A stretch of DNA of 64,000 nucleotides. It comes from Tolypeutes matacus. Its lineage: Eukaryota; Chordata; Mammalia; Cingulata; Chlamyphoridae. Below are positions 33,838 through 44,631 of the stretch, in pieces (position 1 is the first letter of the stretch; each line of letters opens with the position of its first letter). The translations under genes were made by a program, and so were the position numbers. Under the pieces are notes generated by a model, which was not told where the DNA came from, searched no databases, and saw only the letters and a program-made list of their open reading frames with translations. The stretch is taken from contig JAKSZT010017954.1 of assembly GCA_026826555.1 (NCBI GenBank), positions 5,670,642 to 5,734,641 on the forward strand. The letters are read 5' to 3'.

Positions 33838-34126
33838 CCCCTCCTATATAATAAGTATCTTGGCCAGACATTGACCACCTTCATGCTTGAAATTCTCTGA
33901 AACTCAGCCCAGGAGGATGTAGGTTTTGTGGTTCCTGAACCTTATAAAATTTAGAAGGTCTTCTTTAAGAAAAATAACATAAAATTATAAACACCAAATT
34001 GAGTATATATTTAGATAAGAAAGGACCTCACAGCAAATTACAGATTTTAAAAACTGGCAAATATGCAATATAGCAAAATAAAAAATGTAGCATATATTTT
34101 TAATTCCTTAACTGGCTGACATGTGT
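33838..34126. other. Unassigned spacer
   Basis: AT-rich DNA between an LTR and a SINE dimer. No gene or clear repeat. Confidence 0.4.
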
Positions 34127-34140
34127 CTGTAATACTTTTT

Positions 34141-34343
34141 TTTTTATTAGGTCCCGGGGGCCGGGGACTGAACCCATGACCCTGTATGTGGGAAGCTGGT
34201 GCCACATCAGCGTCCCTGAGTTGGTTTTTTTCATTTTGTTTTTGCTTGTTGTTGGTTTTTGTTTTTTCAGGAGGCACTGGAAACCAAACTCAGACTTCCC
34301 ATGTGGGAGGTGGGAGCTCAATGGCTTGAGCCACATCCACTCC
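34141..34343 (-). repeat. Dimeric DAS-type SINE
   Basis: T run, then a minus-strand head (ACTGAACCCATGACC), the linker CTGAGTTGGTTTTTTTC...TTTTTGCTTGTTGTTGG, then the second head (GGAAACCAAACTCAGAC). The target duplication is CTGTAATACTTTTT on the left and CTGTAATGCTTTTT on the right. Same head-linker-head layout as the plus-strand copy at 3094. Confidence 0.85.
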
Positions 34344-34352
34344 CTGTAATGC

Positions 34353-34550
34353 TTTTTTTTTTTTTCAGTACCAGGCTGGGGATTGAACCCAGGACCTCAT
34401 ATGTGGGAAGCTGGTGCTCAACCACTGAGCCACATCAGCTCCCCTGAGTTGGGTTTTTTCATTTGTTTGCTTGTTGTTGTTTTTTTTTATTTTTAGGAGG
34501 CACTGGGGATCGAACCCAGGACCTCCCATGTGGGAAGCAGGAGCTCAACT
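34353..34550 (-). repeat. Dimeric DAS-type SINE, 5'-truncated
   Basis: T run, head with GGGATTGAACCCAGGACC and CAACCACTGAGCCACATCAGC, linker CTGAGTTGGGTTTTTTC...TTTGCTTGTTGTTG, second head with GGATCGAACCCAGGACC. It ends early after GGAGCTCAACT, so the last 15-20 bases of the outer head are missing. Confidence 0.85.
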
Positions 34551-34854
34551 TTCAAATTTTTGGCTGCATAATCTCTGGTTGCCCTTTCATGTGATAAAAT
34601 TTTTGTAATAACATTTTCTATAGTGCGTATGACTGACCAAAACTTATTGTGAATTACTGATAGTTTAAATTTTTTTTTTATTTGAAAATTATAATTTTTT
34701 AATGCTAATATAATAGAAAGTTTTAGGATCTTTTTCCAGTTTTCTCTTTCAAATTTATTTCCTGAAATAGTTGTAAGATTTTAGAACACCCCAAGTGTTC
34801 TTGTGCAGGGGCAAACCTTAAATATACTTTGACTTGATTACCAATTTGCAGTGG
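34551..34854. other. Unassigned AT-rich DNA
   Basis: Long T and A runs. No assignable gene or repeat. Confidence 0.4.
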
Positions 34855-35326
34855 TGTCTTAGTTTGTCAAGCTGTGATGACAAATGCCATATCATGGGTT
34901 GACTTAAACAATGGGAATTTATTGGCTCACTACTTTGAGGCCAGGAGAAGACCAAAATTGAGGCGACAGCAGGGTGATGCTTTCTCCTCAAAGTCTCTAA
35001 CATTGTGGTGCTGGCTTGCCAGGTTGCTTGGCCTGTATCCCTGCCTCACATCACATGGCGATGTCCTCTCCTTTCCCTTCTGGGTTCTGTTGACTTTCAG
35101 CTTCTAGTTCGTCCATGTGGCTTTCTCTGGTTATGTCTGAATTTCTTCTGCTTATAAAGGACTCCCAGTAATCTGGATTAAGGCCCACCCTGGTTCAGCT
35201 GGACCTCACCTTAACTAAAAATAACATCTTCAAAAGGTCCTATTTACAATGGGTTCCCACCCTCAAGGATGTGGAATAAGATTAAGAGCATGTCTATACT
35301 GGGGTACAAAATTCAACCTTCCATAG
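34855..35326 (-). repeat. Solo LTR, xenarthran MaLR-like family
   Basis: TGTCTTAGTTTGTCAAGC start, signature GGGTTGACTTAAACAATGGG, end AAATTCAACCTTCCATA, where the other copies read CCCCAACA. No clean duplication, so the right end is within about 5 bases. Confidence 0.82.
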
Positions 35327-35610
35327 GTATATTACAAGTTTTCTGTTTTTTTACAGAAAGGAAATTCCATTTTGTCTGGGCATGGATGGAATCAATCCTC
35401 TACTCACAATTGTCCATGTCAGATATGAGAAGAACTCTCCACCAGCTAGGTTACGGTTCCATGCATTTCAAATGTGTTTCTCCTCCGTTTCCTACCTTTG
35501 GGGCTCTCAGGACACAGTCCTACCACTGTATACCTTCTAGCCTTATGTCTTCAAGTCATGACACCAGGTTTGGCAGTCCAGGGAGGTAACAGTGTACCTG
35601 GGCAACACAC
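35327..35610. other. Unassigned spacer
   Basis: No gene or assignable repeat between the two LTRs. Confidence 0.4.
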
Positions 35611-36059
35611 TGTTTTATGCAGGGTTCCCCAGAGAAGCAGAACCAAAGGGACATATTTGAATAGAGCAAGAGATATATTTTAAGAAATTGGCTCACACAA
35701 TTGTGGAGGTTGGCAAGTCTGAATTCTGTAGGACAGGACGGCGAGCTGGAAATTCCAGTAAGAGTTGGTGTTGAAGCCTTAGGCCTGAAGTCCACAGGGA
35801 AGGCCAGCAGGCTGGAAACTCAGAGAGGAGTAGAGGGTGTAGTCTTTAGGCAGAAACCTTAGTTTCTTGCTCTTAAGGCCACCAACTGATTGGATGAGGC
35901 CCACCCACATTATCCAGGGAAATCTCTTTTATTTAAAGTTAACCGATTGTAGCTGCTAATCCCATCTGCAAAATACCTCCACAGCAGCATCTAGGCCAGT
36001 GTCAGATCAAACTGAACACCATAACTGAGCCAAGTTCAGACGTAAGACTGACCACCACA
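35611..36059 (-). repeat. Solo LTR, MLT2 type (ERVL)
   Basis: TGTTTTATGCAGGGTTCCCC to GACTGACCACCACA, the reverse complement of an MLT2-type LTR. It includes CCAACTGATTGGATGAGGCC. Flanks are CACAC at 35606-35610 and 36060-36064, a perfect 5-bp duplication, though in a CA-rich site. Confidence 0.85.
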
Positions 36060-37085
36060 CACACGTACACCAGGACAGCTGGCAAGAACTTAACTACGCA
36101 CAGACAGAACAGCAAACTGTATACACTCATGCCATGCAACCCGATTTAAAACTTATGCCACCTGAATTTCCCCTCAGGAAGATCCAAAAAACGCTGGCAC
36201 CCACACTGGCATGACAACACACGCAGAAGTGCGACAGAGGGGAAGTGAGCATGGAAAGAGACAGCAGGCTTAATTGATTACAGTTAAAATATCTTAAGTT
36301 TACAAATTTAACAAAGACACATGACCATGTAAACATACTTCCAAAGCCTTGGAAGGAAGCCAGGTAGGAGAGCAGTTTGGAGCTTAAGCTTCATCAACTT
36401 CAAAGTCAATCTACCACTGATCATGTTCCAGTGCTTTTCAGAGAAGAAATGCTGAAAGAATGAGTGCCTTTTTCTCTTACTGCAGAAGCTTGGGCTGGGA
36501 GCTGGGAATTGATCCAGGTGATAACAGATACCCCAAGCAAATGGGAGGGACCTGCAGGGCTCTCTCCTTCATTTGTGCCCAGGCTGAGAACCAAGCCCAG
36601 AAGTGAGTGTGGAGTTCTAGGACTCATCTCACTGGTGCAAGGCAGGCAGAGCGGACCTTCCTCACTCCAGACAACGTGCCTCTTTTCATCCAAACTAAAC
36701 TTTCATTATTATTTCCCTTTTTCCCTCCTTTTGGCAAACTTCTCATGACATTGATGCAATACTGAGCTTATTGTACTTTTTTCACATTTGCTAAACTAGT
36801 TCTCTCCCAGGCTGTAGTTGGACAGTTTAAGGTACAAATGCACAACTCCACATTGATTCCAATTAAAGTCCACATTTTTTAGGTTTAGCCCATCGCTCTG
36901 GTCCCATGAGACGGATCTGACTGCTCCAGTGTGTCATCCAGCAAAATGACTATCCCCGCCCCTTCTAAATGTCAACTCACTGACACCAAAACATCAAGGA
37001 GACACAGCCCTGGGTGGAGCCCAGCAGCTCATCCCCCCAAATCTGTACTCTGGCCTGACATGAATTTATTAGTCAACATCTTTTG
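36060..37085. other. Unassigned single-copy-looking DNA
   Basis: About 1 kb with no recognised repeat or supportable exon. Confidence 0.4.
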
Positions 37086-37330
37086 GGACCAGATGTTCAG
37101 TCTATTCTGAATCCATCTTATTGTAGTGGCATATAACCCACATTTCAAGTTTACAATGATATCAAATACCTTGGTAGGATCCACGTATCTTCCATGCTTT
37201 CACAATCCAAAAGTCCGGACCCTGTCGAGAAAATTAAATGAAGTTGGAATAGATGCCTTTTCCTTAGTGCATCTATTCTGTTTCCTGTTCACCATCGCTT
37301 CCTTTTCTACAAACTGATGAAGCTGTGTTA
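37086..37330 (-). repeat. CR1/L3 LINE reverse-transcriptase fossil
   Basis: ATTCTGAATCCATCTTATTGTAG, GGTAGGATCCACGTATC, CCCTGTCGAGAAAATTAAATG and CACCATCGCTTCCTTTTCTAC follow, on the minus strand, a segment of CR1/L3 ORF2 just before the catalytic motif. Frames are shifted and stopped. Very old. Confidence 0.5.
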
Positions 37331-37869
37331 AAATCACGTTCTTGGACAGCATTCACTAGCTCATCAGACTCATTGCTCTGTCCACAGTGTAGGACCCTTT
37401 GCAATAGGTAAGAACACATCTTTCAATGTCTTCTGAGGTCCACGATGTATTTTCAGGTAATTAATGACATAATAATATCTTGCCTTTGCTATGAGGCTGT
37501 GCAGTTTACAAGGCTTTTTCTTGCACAGTTTCATTTAACAAAAACTCTCTAGGAAATAGGCAAGAATCCTACATATGGAAAAGAATAATGAACTCTAATC
37601 GTTAATGCCTCATCCAGTCCTGGGACATTTGACTCTGAAAAGCATGTGAAATTGTACTTTCCAGGGGAGCATTGTGAAATCCAGGCAACATATACCGGGA
37701 TGCTGAAAGCAGTTGTCTCCACGTTACAGTCATCATTGAAGCGAGGGGAGTGTTCTCTAAGGCATTTATGGGCCTTGGTTCTGACTTAGGATGATGTGTC
37801 TACACTCTCCTTTCCCAGAGATCTACACTTTGGCTTCCTCCAAACAACCATATCAGATTGGAGATAGGG
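37331..37869. other. Unassigned DNA
   Basis: No gene or named repeat. Confidence 0.4.
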
Positions 37870-37945
37870 TGGGGTGGTAACTTTATTTTACAGGCAAGGA
37901 AGCTGAGTTCAGGAAGTGGACAAGTGGCATGGGCTTATGATAGGG
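37870..37945 (-). repeat. MIR core remnant
   Basis: TTATTTTACAGGCAAGGAAGCTGAG is a minus-strand MIR core. Confidence 0.55.
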
Positions 37946-38145
37946 ATAAAACTCCTCAAAGCCTAAACCTTGAATTTGACTTTCTACTCACAGCCTGGAC
38001 CAAAATGTAGAAGATGAAGAGAATGGAGAAAATAAATGGAAACAAGTCACGAAGCAAAGACCTAGGAAACGTGGGCTTCTTCAGAAGTTAAGAACATAGC
38101 CATTCCCAGCATGCTTTACCTTTAAATGGAAGGAACCCAATAGAA

Positions 38146-38346
38146 TAGGGGTTCTTAACCAGGGGAGTCCATGAGCTTGAATCAAAAATTCACAAAAACA
38201 TTATTCTTGTGGGGACGTGTTGGTGCGGGTGTGATATGTTTATTAAATAACACACAGTATAGTGTGGACTTAGTAAGGGGTCCGTGGTTTTCATCACTTT
38301 GTCTGGCAAAGAGGTCTGGGGAACAAAAAAAGGTTAAGAACCCCTG
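38146..38346 (-). mobile_element. hAT-type MITE, 201 bp
   Basis: Inverted ends AGGGGTTCTTAACC and GGTTAAGAACCCCTG. Duplication CAATAGAA at 38138-38145 and CAATAGAG at 38347-38354, seven of eight matching. The body is the reverse complement of the element at 47769-47960 (shared GTCCACACTATACTG and ATCACACCCGCACCAA). No coding capacity. Confidence 0.88.
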
Positions 38347-38354
38347 CAATAGAG

Positions 38355-38460
38355 ACAAAAATTCTGGAGCTGGAGTCAGGTGATAGGAATTTAAATCCCA
38401 GGTCTGCCTCTTAGCAGCAGTGTCCTTAGGCAAACCTTCTATTCTCTTCTATTTATAAAT
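38355..38460 (+). repeat. MIR SINE
   Basis: TTCTGGAGCTGGAGTCAGG, TTTAAATCCCAGGTCTGCCTC and TCCTTAGGCAAACC follow the MIR plus strand. Confidence 0.7.
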
Positions 38461-38514
38461 GATTCCCACCTTGCTGGGCTTTCCATGGCATATCGGAGTG
38501 ACTTGCACCTAATC

Positions 38515-38672
38515 CAGTGATTCTCAAAGCATCACCTAAGAACTTGTTAGAAATGCTCATTCTCAGACCCTACTCGAGTCCTAATCAATCAGAAACTTGA
38601 GGAGGGAGCCGAAGAATCTGTGTTTCAGCAAGCCCTCCAAATGTTCCAATGCATGCTAACATTGAGAGCCTG
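38515..38672 (+). mobile_element. MER5A-type hAT MITE
   Basis: CAGTGATTCTCAAAG, CTTGTTAGAAATGC, ATCAGAAACTTGAGGAGG, AATCTGTGTTTCAGCAAGCCC and the end ATTGAGAGCCTG match MER5A. ACCTAATC and ACCTAAGA flank it, six of eight matching. Confidence 0.85.
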
Positions 38673-38689
38673 ACCTAAGAGATGGTCAG

Positions 38690-39127
38690 TGTTTTAGTTT
38701 CCCAGCTGCTAAAACAAATACCATACAATGGGTTGGCTTAACAATAGGAATTCATTGGCTCCCCGTTTCAGAGGCTAGAAGGCTTGCTTCCACCTGGGGT
38801 CGGTATCTTCTGGCTGGCCAGCAATCATTGAGGTTCCTGGCTTTTCTGTCACATGGCAATGAACATGGCGATATCTTCTCCTTTCTCCCCTGGGTTCTGT
38901 TGACTTCAAGTTTCCGGCTGCTCCAGTGGCTTTCCTTGCTGTGTCCAATTTCCTTTGCTTGTAAGGATTTTGGCCATATTGGATTAAGACCCACCCTCGT
39001 ACAGTTTGGTCACACATTAACTAATAACATCTTCAAAGATCCTGTTTACAGATGGGTTCACACCCACAAGAACAGAGATTGGGACCTAAACGTGCCTTTT
39101 ATGGGGGACATGACCCAATCCCCAACT
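38690..39127 (-). repeat. Solo LTR, xenarthran MaLR-like family
   Basis: TGTTTTAGTTTCCCAGCTGC start, signature AATGGGTTGGCTTAACAATAGG, end CAATCCCCAACT. Perfect 5-bp duplication GTCAG (38685-38689, 39128-39132). The last base pair differs from the usual CA. Confidence 0.9.
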
Positions 39128-39132
39128 GTCAG

Positions 39133-39571
39133 TAAACACTGAGTCTGGAGATTTACCTTGGATCAGTCCCATGGTCAGTCCACCACCAGCAGAGCTGGAG
39201 CTCTTTGCCACTGAAGACACAGGGCTCTCCAAAGTGAGACTCTTGTAAGAGTGCCCATCAGAATTGCCTAAATGCAGAGATGGCTATTAATAAGAGTACC
39301 GAGGTCCTGGCGATTTTCTTGGGGAGGCAATTACAAGGGTCACGTGCAGTAGCACCATCCAGAGATGTAGAGAAGTGGCTGAATTAACTCTGCCTGGTTG
39401 GATTGGGCTGAGACCCTCTCCTCCCCAATGGACAATGTCAGAAAGCAGAACACAACCTGACTGTGCATTCATTCATTTATATACACGCCTCCACCAGGGG
39501 TATATACTGTGCTGGCTCCCCAGCAGTCTCCTTTCTGATCTAGGCTGGGTCTGCCTAAACACTCACTGCTG
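39133..39571. other. Unassigned DNA
   Basis: No named repeat. A 187-codon plus-strand open frame (39375-39938) begins here but crosses the SINE at 39588, and its protein has no recognisable domain. Confidence 0.4.
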
Positions 39572-39587
39572 CTCCTCTGATTTTTTT

Positions 39588-39672
39588 TTTTTTTTTAGAA
39601 GTTACCAGAGATCGAACCCAGGACCTTGTACATGGGAAGCAGGCTCTCAACCACTTGAGCTACATCTGCTCC
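39588..39672 (-). repeat. DAS-type SINE monomer
   Basis: T run then a minus-strand head with GAGATCGAACCCAGGACC and ACCACTTGAGCTACATCTGC. A 16-bp duplication CTCCTCTGATTTTTTT occurs at 39572-39587 and 39673-39688. Confidence 0.9.
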
Positions 39673-39688
39673 CTCCTCTGATTTTTTT

Positions 39689-40639
39689 AAAGCCAGGGCA
39701 AAAAAATCAGTTACCTAGCATAACCAACATCCCAGTTTGCCCAGGACTGAGAGGTTCCCCAGAAGGTGGGACTTTCAGTGCTAAACCCAGTCTGTCCAGG
39801 CAAAGCAGGCCAGGAATTCACCCTACAGGGGGGCATCACACACACTGTCAGACTGAGACTGCTCCAGAGGTATTCACCACATCCATGCTGAGCCCTCTTG
39901 GGCCCAGATTTACTGCCTGCAACCCTGCTGCAGGATGATTTCAAACCTGTTTCTAGTTCTTTGGGCTCATGGTTGTATTTGGTCTCGCTGAGGTTTAACT
40001 CTTGGTTTCCCCTTTTGCATTTTGAGCAGATCCACCTCTCTGGTTCTTGCCAGTGCAGATGGGCTCTCAGAATACAAATCCTGCTGTCAAACATTAGGCC
40101 AAGCTCCCAGTCTCACTCCCACACACCCTCAAAAGGGAAGTTCTGACACTCCCAGAACTTGGGGGACATGGAAGAAAAGTGATTTAATTTACATTCCTTT
40201 AAAAAGGAGATACTTTCATAATTAACTTTTTTTTCTTTCTAATTAGTAACAACCTCAACCAACTCCTTGCCCACCCTACCCCACCTCCAACAAGCTTGCA
40301 TGTGCAGACACTCGCGCAAACTCTGACACCTAAAGGAAGTTGCAAAACATGGGTTTAGCCGTTGTGTATCAGCCTTGTCAATATGTCAACGGCATGAGAA
40401 TCACAAAACACATTTCTGGGATCAGGATCTCATCTACCTTCCCCTGAAGTCCTCAGACAAGATAAATAATTGGGCCAGAGAATAGGAGCAAACAAGGGAA
40501 CCTAAAGGACCAGAAATGGGTGATACAGGGTCCTCGGGAACCGTGATGCTTAAAACAATGAGCGTGCATCACATTCAGGGAGCACTTTGGGACACATCAC
40601 ATTTTTGAGCCTCCCAAATGTCCTATATGTCTAAGCATT
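39689..40639. other. Unassigned DNA
   Basis: The segment ACATCCCAGTTTGCCCAGGACTGAG...GGGACTTTCAGTGC (39727-39783) recalls an old hAT-type repeat but I cannot name it. The rest is unassigned. Confidence 0.35.
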
Positions 40640-40790
40640 TTTAGCCTTTAAAAGAACTTGCACAGACATCATCTCAATATAACCTCATGATAACTCTGAA
40701 ACCAATCCTGTGAAATAGAGAAAAAAATTCCATTCTCATTTTTCTGATGAACTAATCGAAGACACTGAAGGAACAAGTGGCTTATTACTC
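40640..40790 (-). repeat. MIR-like SINE
   Basis: CATCATCTCAATATAACCTCATG and TTCTGATGAACTAATCGAAGACACTG follow a minus-strand MIR loosely. Confidence 0.45.
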
Positions 40791-41105
40791 CCAAACCTAA
40801 AACAAGCATTCCTATTGCTCACAGCTTTGTGGGTCAGGAATTCAGGGTCTCCACTGGCAGTGCATTGCTCCACATGGCATCAGCTGGGGAGGCTGGGACC
40901 GGAGACTCCACTTCCGAAAAGGTTTCTTCACTCACCGGCGTGCTCCTTGGTGCTCCTTGGCCACCCTCACTCCACAGGGTGTCTCATCCTCCAGGGCTTC
41001 TCCCCTTGGCTTGGACTTTTCATTGCATGGTGGTCTCAGGGTGGTCACCCGTCCTCTCTGATGCTGGGTTCCAAGAGGCAAGAAATGGAATGTGCCAGGC
41101 CAGGT
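40791..41105. other. Unassigned DNA
   Basis: Contains overlapping open frames of about 80-110 codons on both strands, as expected of GC-rich DNA. No domain recognised. Confidence 0.4.
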
Positions 41106-41120
41106 AAGAGTGATGCCCAG

Positions 41121-41607
41121 GCACCATCCCAAATTCTTCAAGATTGAGGAGTGAATACACATAAGAGGGGAATGCAACTATGGACTAAAGTAGACTTATT
41201 ATTATTCTAGTAATTAAAGAACTTGTAACATTGATATAAAGGCTGTGGTCACCAGAGATTCTGAGGGGAGAGAGAGGAAGAATAGGTGTAAATGGGACAT
41301 TATTGAGACATTCCTGCATGACATTGCAATGATGGATATAGGCCATTACACATTTTGTCAAAACCCATAAAATTGTGTAGTGCAAAGTATAAACCATAAT
41401 ATAAACTATAGACCCTGGTTAGCAGCAATGCTTCAAAATATGTTCATCAATTGTAACAAATGTATCACACTAATGAAAGATGTTGTTAACAGGGAAAAGT
41501 GTGGGAGGGGGAGGAGTAAGGTATATGCGAATCCCCTATATTTTTGATGTAACATTTATGTAATCTAAAACTTCTTTAAAAATTAAATTAAATTAAAATT
41601 TTTAAAA
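41121..41607 (+). repeat. 5'-truncated L1 insertion with 15-bp duplication
   Basis: L1 3' UTR including TATAGACCCTGGTTAGCAGC, TTGTAACAAATGTATCACAC and CTAAAACTTCTTTAAAAATT, ending in an AATTA/A-rich tail. AAGAGTGATGCCCAG is at 41106-41120 and 41608-41622, a perfect 15-bp duplication. It looks younger than the other L1 pieces in the window, and it is too short to code for anything. Confidence 0.92.
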
Positions 41608-41622
41608 AAGAGTGATGCCCAG

Positions 41623-43302
41623 AACTGGCACAGAGTCAATTCCAGTGTATTATATTTCTCAAAGCAATCACAGGTTCCCCAAAGCTGAAGTCTCCAATTC
41701 TTGGCGGAAAAGGGCAAAGTCGCATTGCAGAAGAGCATGTGGGCCAGGAGACACTTCTGACCATCTTTGGAAAATACAATCTGCTACTGATGGGAATTTT
41801 GGTTTCTGGAATCCTATTCCCTTGTGCTTCCCAACAGACAATACTTGTTAATATGTACCAAATGTAAATGTTAAACATATACTCACCTTAGCAGAATGTT
41901 AAGTTCTACACACACCGCTACACACATCCCTTGGATAACATTTCTCCTGGCAGAACAATTAGAATCTAATATAGCTTTTCGCAATTATAAATTTGCAAGT
42001 TGATAGTAAATATTTTTTTTAAACCACCGAAACACACATTCAGAATCAACTCATTTGGGATTTGTAGTGATTTTGGAAATATGTTTGCAAATCAAATGAA
42101 CAATTTTAACAAAATCGGAAGGGGGATGTTTAATCTACTTAAGAAAATTAACTCTGGGTATTTGGCAATCACTTTATCAGCAACATTTGCATGTAAATAT
42201 TGTGCTGTTATCAATGATTCTTATCTAGTCATTAAAGTCAGCCTTGTACGTGGCTAAGCGCACCATAATTTCACGAATTTCACTCACTAGGCCTGGCCAC
42301 CCTCCAAGATATTCCAATTAAAAGTTTATTACTCTGTCACATTTTTCAGAGGCCTGAGTAGACAAATAGTTAAACTCTATCTAGAGGATGTATCCCAGGT
42401 TACAGCTGCTCTGCTTCTGTAGGATTTTTTTTTTTCTTGTTTTTCTAATGAAAACAATGTATTGATCCTGTTCATAAGAGGAGCACACAGCTCCAAATCA
42501 TTACCTCCTGCAGTAACTAATTTTTGAACCGTATCTGCTTCACCACACTCCTTAATGACAGTTGAATAAATATCCAAAATGTAGACTTCTCAGTCCTTTC
42601 TGAAGGAGTAGTATCCTCCGACAAGGGAGCAGAAATCAATCAAACGAACAAATATTTACAGAGCATCAAATGACCTGCTGAACACGGAGCTAGGTGCTGT
42701 CAGAATCTCTCCCCTTTAGGCACCCAGTAGTGGAGTCAGGACAGAGCCACGCTGAGGGCAATTCTGCATTGCCTGGAAAAGACCTCCAGGCCACCATTTG
42801 ACCTTATGTCCACACCCTTTCAAGTACTCGCTCGCAGGCCCAGGGATGCACATTTGATGCAAAGGCAGCAGGGTGACCTAGAGCTTGGATGTCCTGGTTC
42901 AGATAAACTGGTCCAGCCCGATTTTCACCAGAATTTGAGCTAAGAGTCGTAGAAGCTTTTGCTAACAGGGATGGCAAGGTGAGCACTGAAGCTGACAAGT
43001 CATACACACTCAGGGACGGGGGCGGACGTTTTGCAGTAAAGGCCAGTCTACACACATACACATACACACACACACTCACAAAAGAGTAGCAAACCTCCAG
43101 AAAGAAAGACACAGAGAGAAAAAGAACACAAACCCCACTGACCATTCTGATGCCCAGTCCAAATTCCCAGGAGGCTGGTTCTACTTGGCTTTCTCCCCTT
43201 GGATTCTGTGAGGTCTCTTTACAATGACAATAAACCCCTTTTCATGCTTGAGCTGGTTTGACTGTGTTCTATACCTTGGAAACTCAAAGGTCCAAATAGC
43301 CT
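41623..43302. other. Unassigned DNA with a candidate regulatory patch
   Basis: At 42185-42192 there is a perfect octamer ATTTGCAT that continues into GTAAATA, a forkhead-like core, inside an AT-rich stretch (42000-42300) free of recognised repeats. This could be a conserved non-coding element, but that is inference. Elsewhere there are T runs and a CA run near 43058. Confidence 0.4.
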
Positions 43303-43357
43303 TGTATCGGTTAGGGTTCTTCAAACAGAACAAGTAAGATATGATAGATGATAAGCC

Positions 43358-43440
<83 letters not shown>

Positions 43441-43470
43441 GATAGATATAGATGTAGAGATAGAGAAATT
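43303..43470 (-). repeat. MLT2-type LTR start with (GATA)n expansion
   Basis: TGTATCGGTTAGGGTTCTTC is the end of an MLT2-type LTR on the minus strand. About twenty GATA units (43358-43436) then replace the usual AT/GA-rich stretch. The LTR is not recognisable beyond GAGAAATTAAGAGAC. Confidence 0.7.
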
Positions 43471-43919
43471 AAGAGACTTCATTTCTACTGTGTTTGTAAC
43501 TTTTGTGTGTTTATAACATACCCATAATCAAAAAATAAATAGGCAATTTAATTTATTTTATCAAAGACAGACCATGCTGGCCCAAACACATCAGGTAGCA
43601 TTTCTATGTTTTCCTGGAAACAAAATCTTATCCTGAAAAAACTTTTTTTTACTTGACCTGGCTACTGGGTCTGGTTCAAACCTCCCTCTCTAAAACTGCT
43701 GCCAACTTCCAGCCTTCCAGAACTTTCAACTCTGGTCTCTTGGTACAAAATGGTCTTCTAATTTTATTTTTAAAAAATAAAAATAAATAGTATTCTTTTG
43801 TAGATCTACCAATACAGTAAACTGATTTTGGGTCAGTAAATAAAAGATTTCAAAAAACTAAAAAACCCAAAGCCAAATACAAAGACACACCTCAAAACCT
43901 GTCTTCTGCTTCCTCTGTT
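43471..43919. other. Unassigned DNA
   Basis: AT-rich. No gene or named repeat. Confidence 0.4.
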
Positions 43920-44325
43920 CTGAGATTTTGCTTTTGCTGCTCTACCCACAGGAAATGCCCCTTGTGCCCCTTGCTCACCCCCATTTCCCTCACCCCCAAC
44001 ACTACCCACCCAATCTTTAGGCCCAGCTCAAGTGTCGACTTTTCCTCTCTGAATCCCTCCCCGATTACACCAACCCACTTCACCTGCCATAGCTATATTT
44101 TGCTCAGACCATTCGTCAATTTTTCATGCCACTTCAACAAGGTCACTTTCCCATGCCCCCTGTCCCAACCTAAGGAAGTCCCAGCCTGCATCTCCTCTTC
44201 CTCCCAGTGCTCTATGATCTCAACATGACTCAGTCCTGAGCCTTCCCAAGCTACCATTAGGACTATGCTGAAAGAAAATAAAACAGTTGTGATAACACCT
44301 AGTGTTCAATAAATGCCAATGGAAC
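43920..44325 (+). repeat. L2 LINE fragment
   Basis: CCCAGCTCAAGTGTCGAC, CTCTCTGAATCCCTCCCCG and the end CTAGTGTTCAATAAATGCC follow the L2 3' end. Confidence 0.65.
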
Positions 44326-44349
44326 CTAAAGACACACAGATGACAGATA

Positions 44350-44490
44350 ATACAGGTGGGGTATAATTGAAAAGGTACTGAAACTGAATCCTGGCTCTGT
44401 TGATTGTGGGATCATGGCCAAGTCACTTGACCTTCTGAGCCTCAGTTTCTAGATCATTAAAATATCTTTACTGTTGTAAAAAGTAAAGAA
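44350..44490 (+). repeat. MIR SINE
   Basis: CTGAATCCTGGCTCTG, GATCATGGCCAAGTCACTTGACC and CTGAGCCTCAGTTTC are MIR landmarks. Confidence 0.82.
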
Positions 44491-44631
44491 GGCAACATAT
44501 GTAAAAGAATCAGGCAATGTGTGGCCTGTAGGCTAAAATGAGCATTAGTTCGTTCCTAGCTTCAATTCTTGGCTGGAGTTATATATTGTTATATAACTTC
44601 TCACGGGTTGATCATGTTTCCCTGGATAATA
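44491..44631. other. Unassigned spacer
   Basis: Short AT-rich spacer. Confidence 0.4.

Noticed and set aside
39375..39938. 187-codon open frame on the plus strand
   Set aside because: It runs through the SINE at 39588-39672 (encoding a Phe run from the T tract) and has no recognisable domain. A chance frame.
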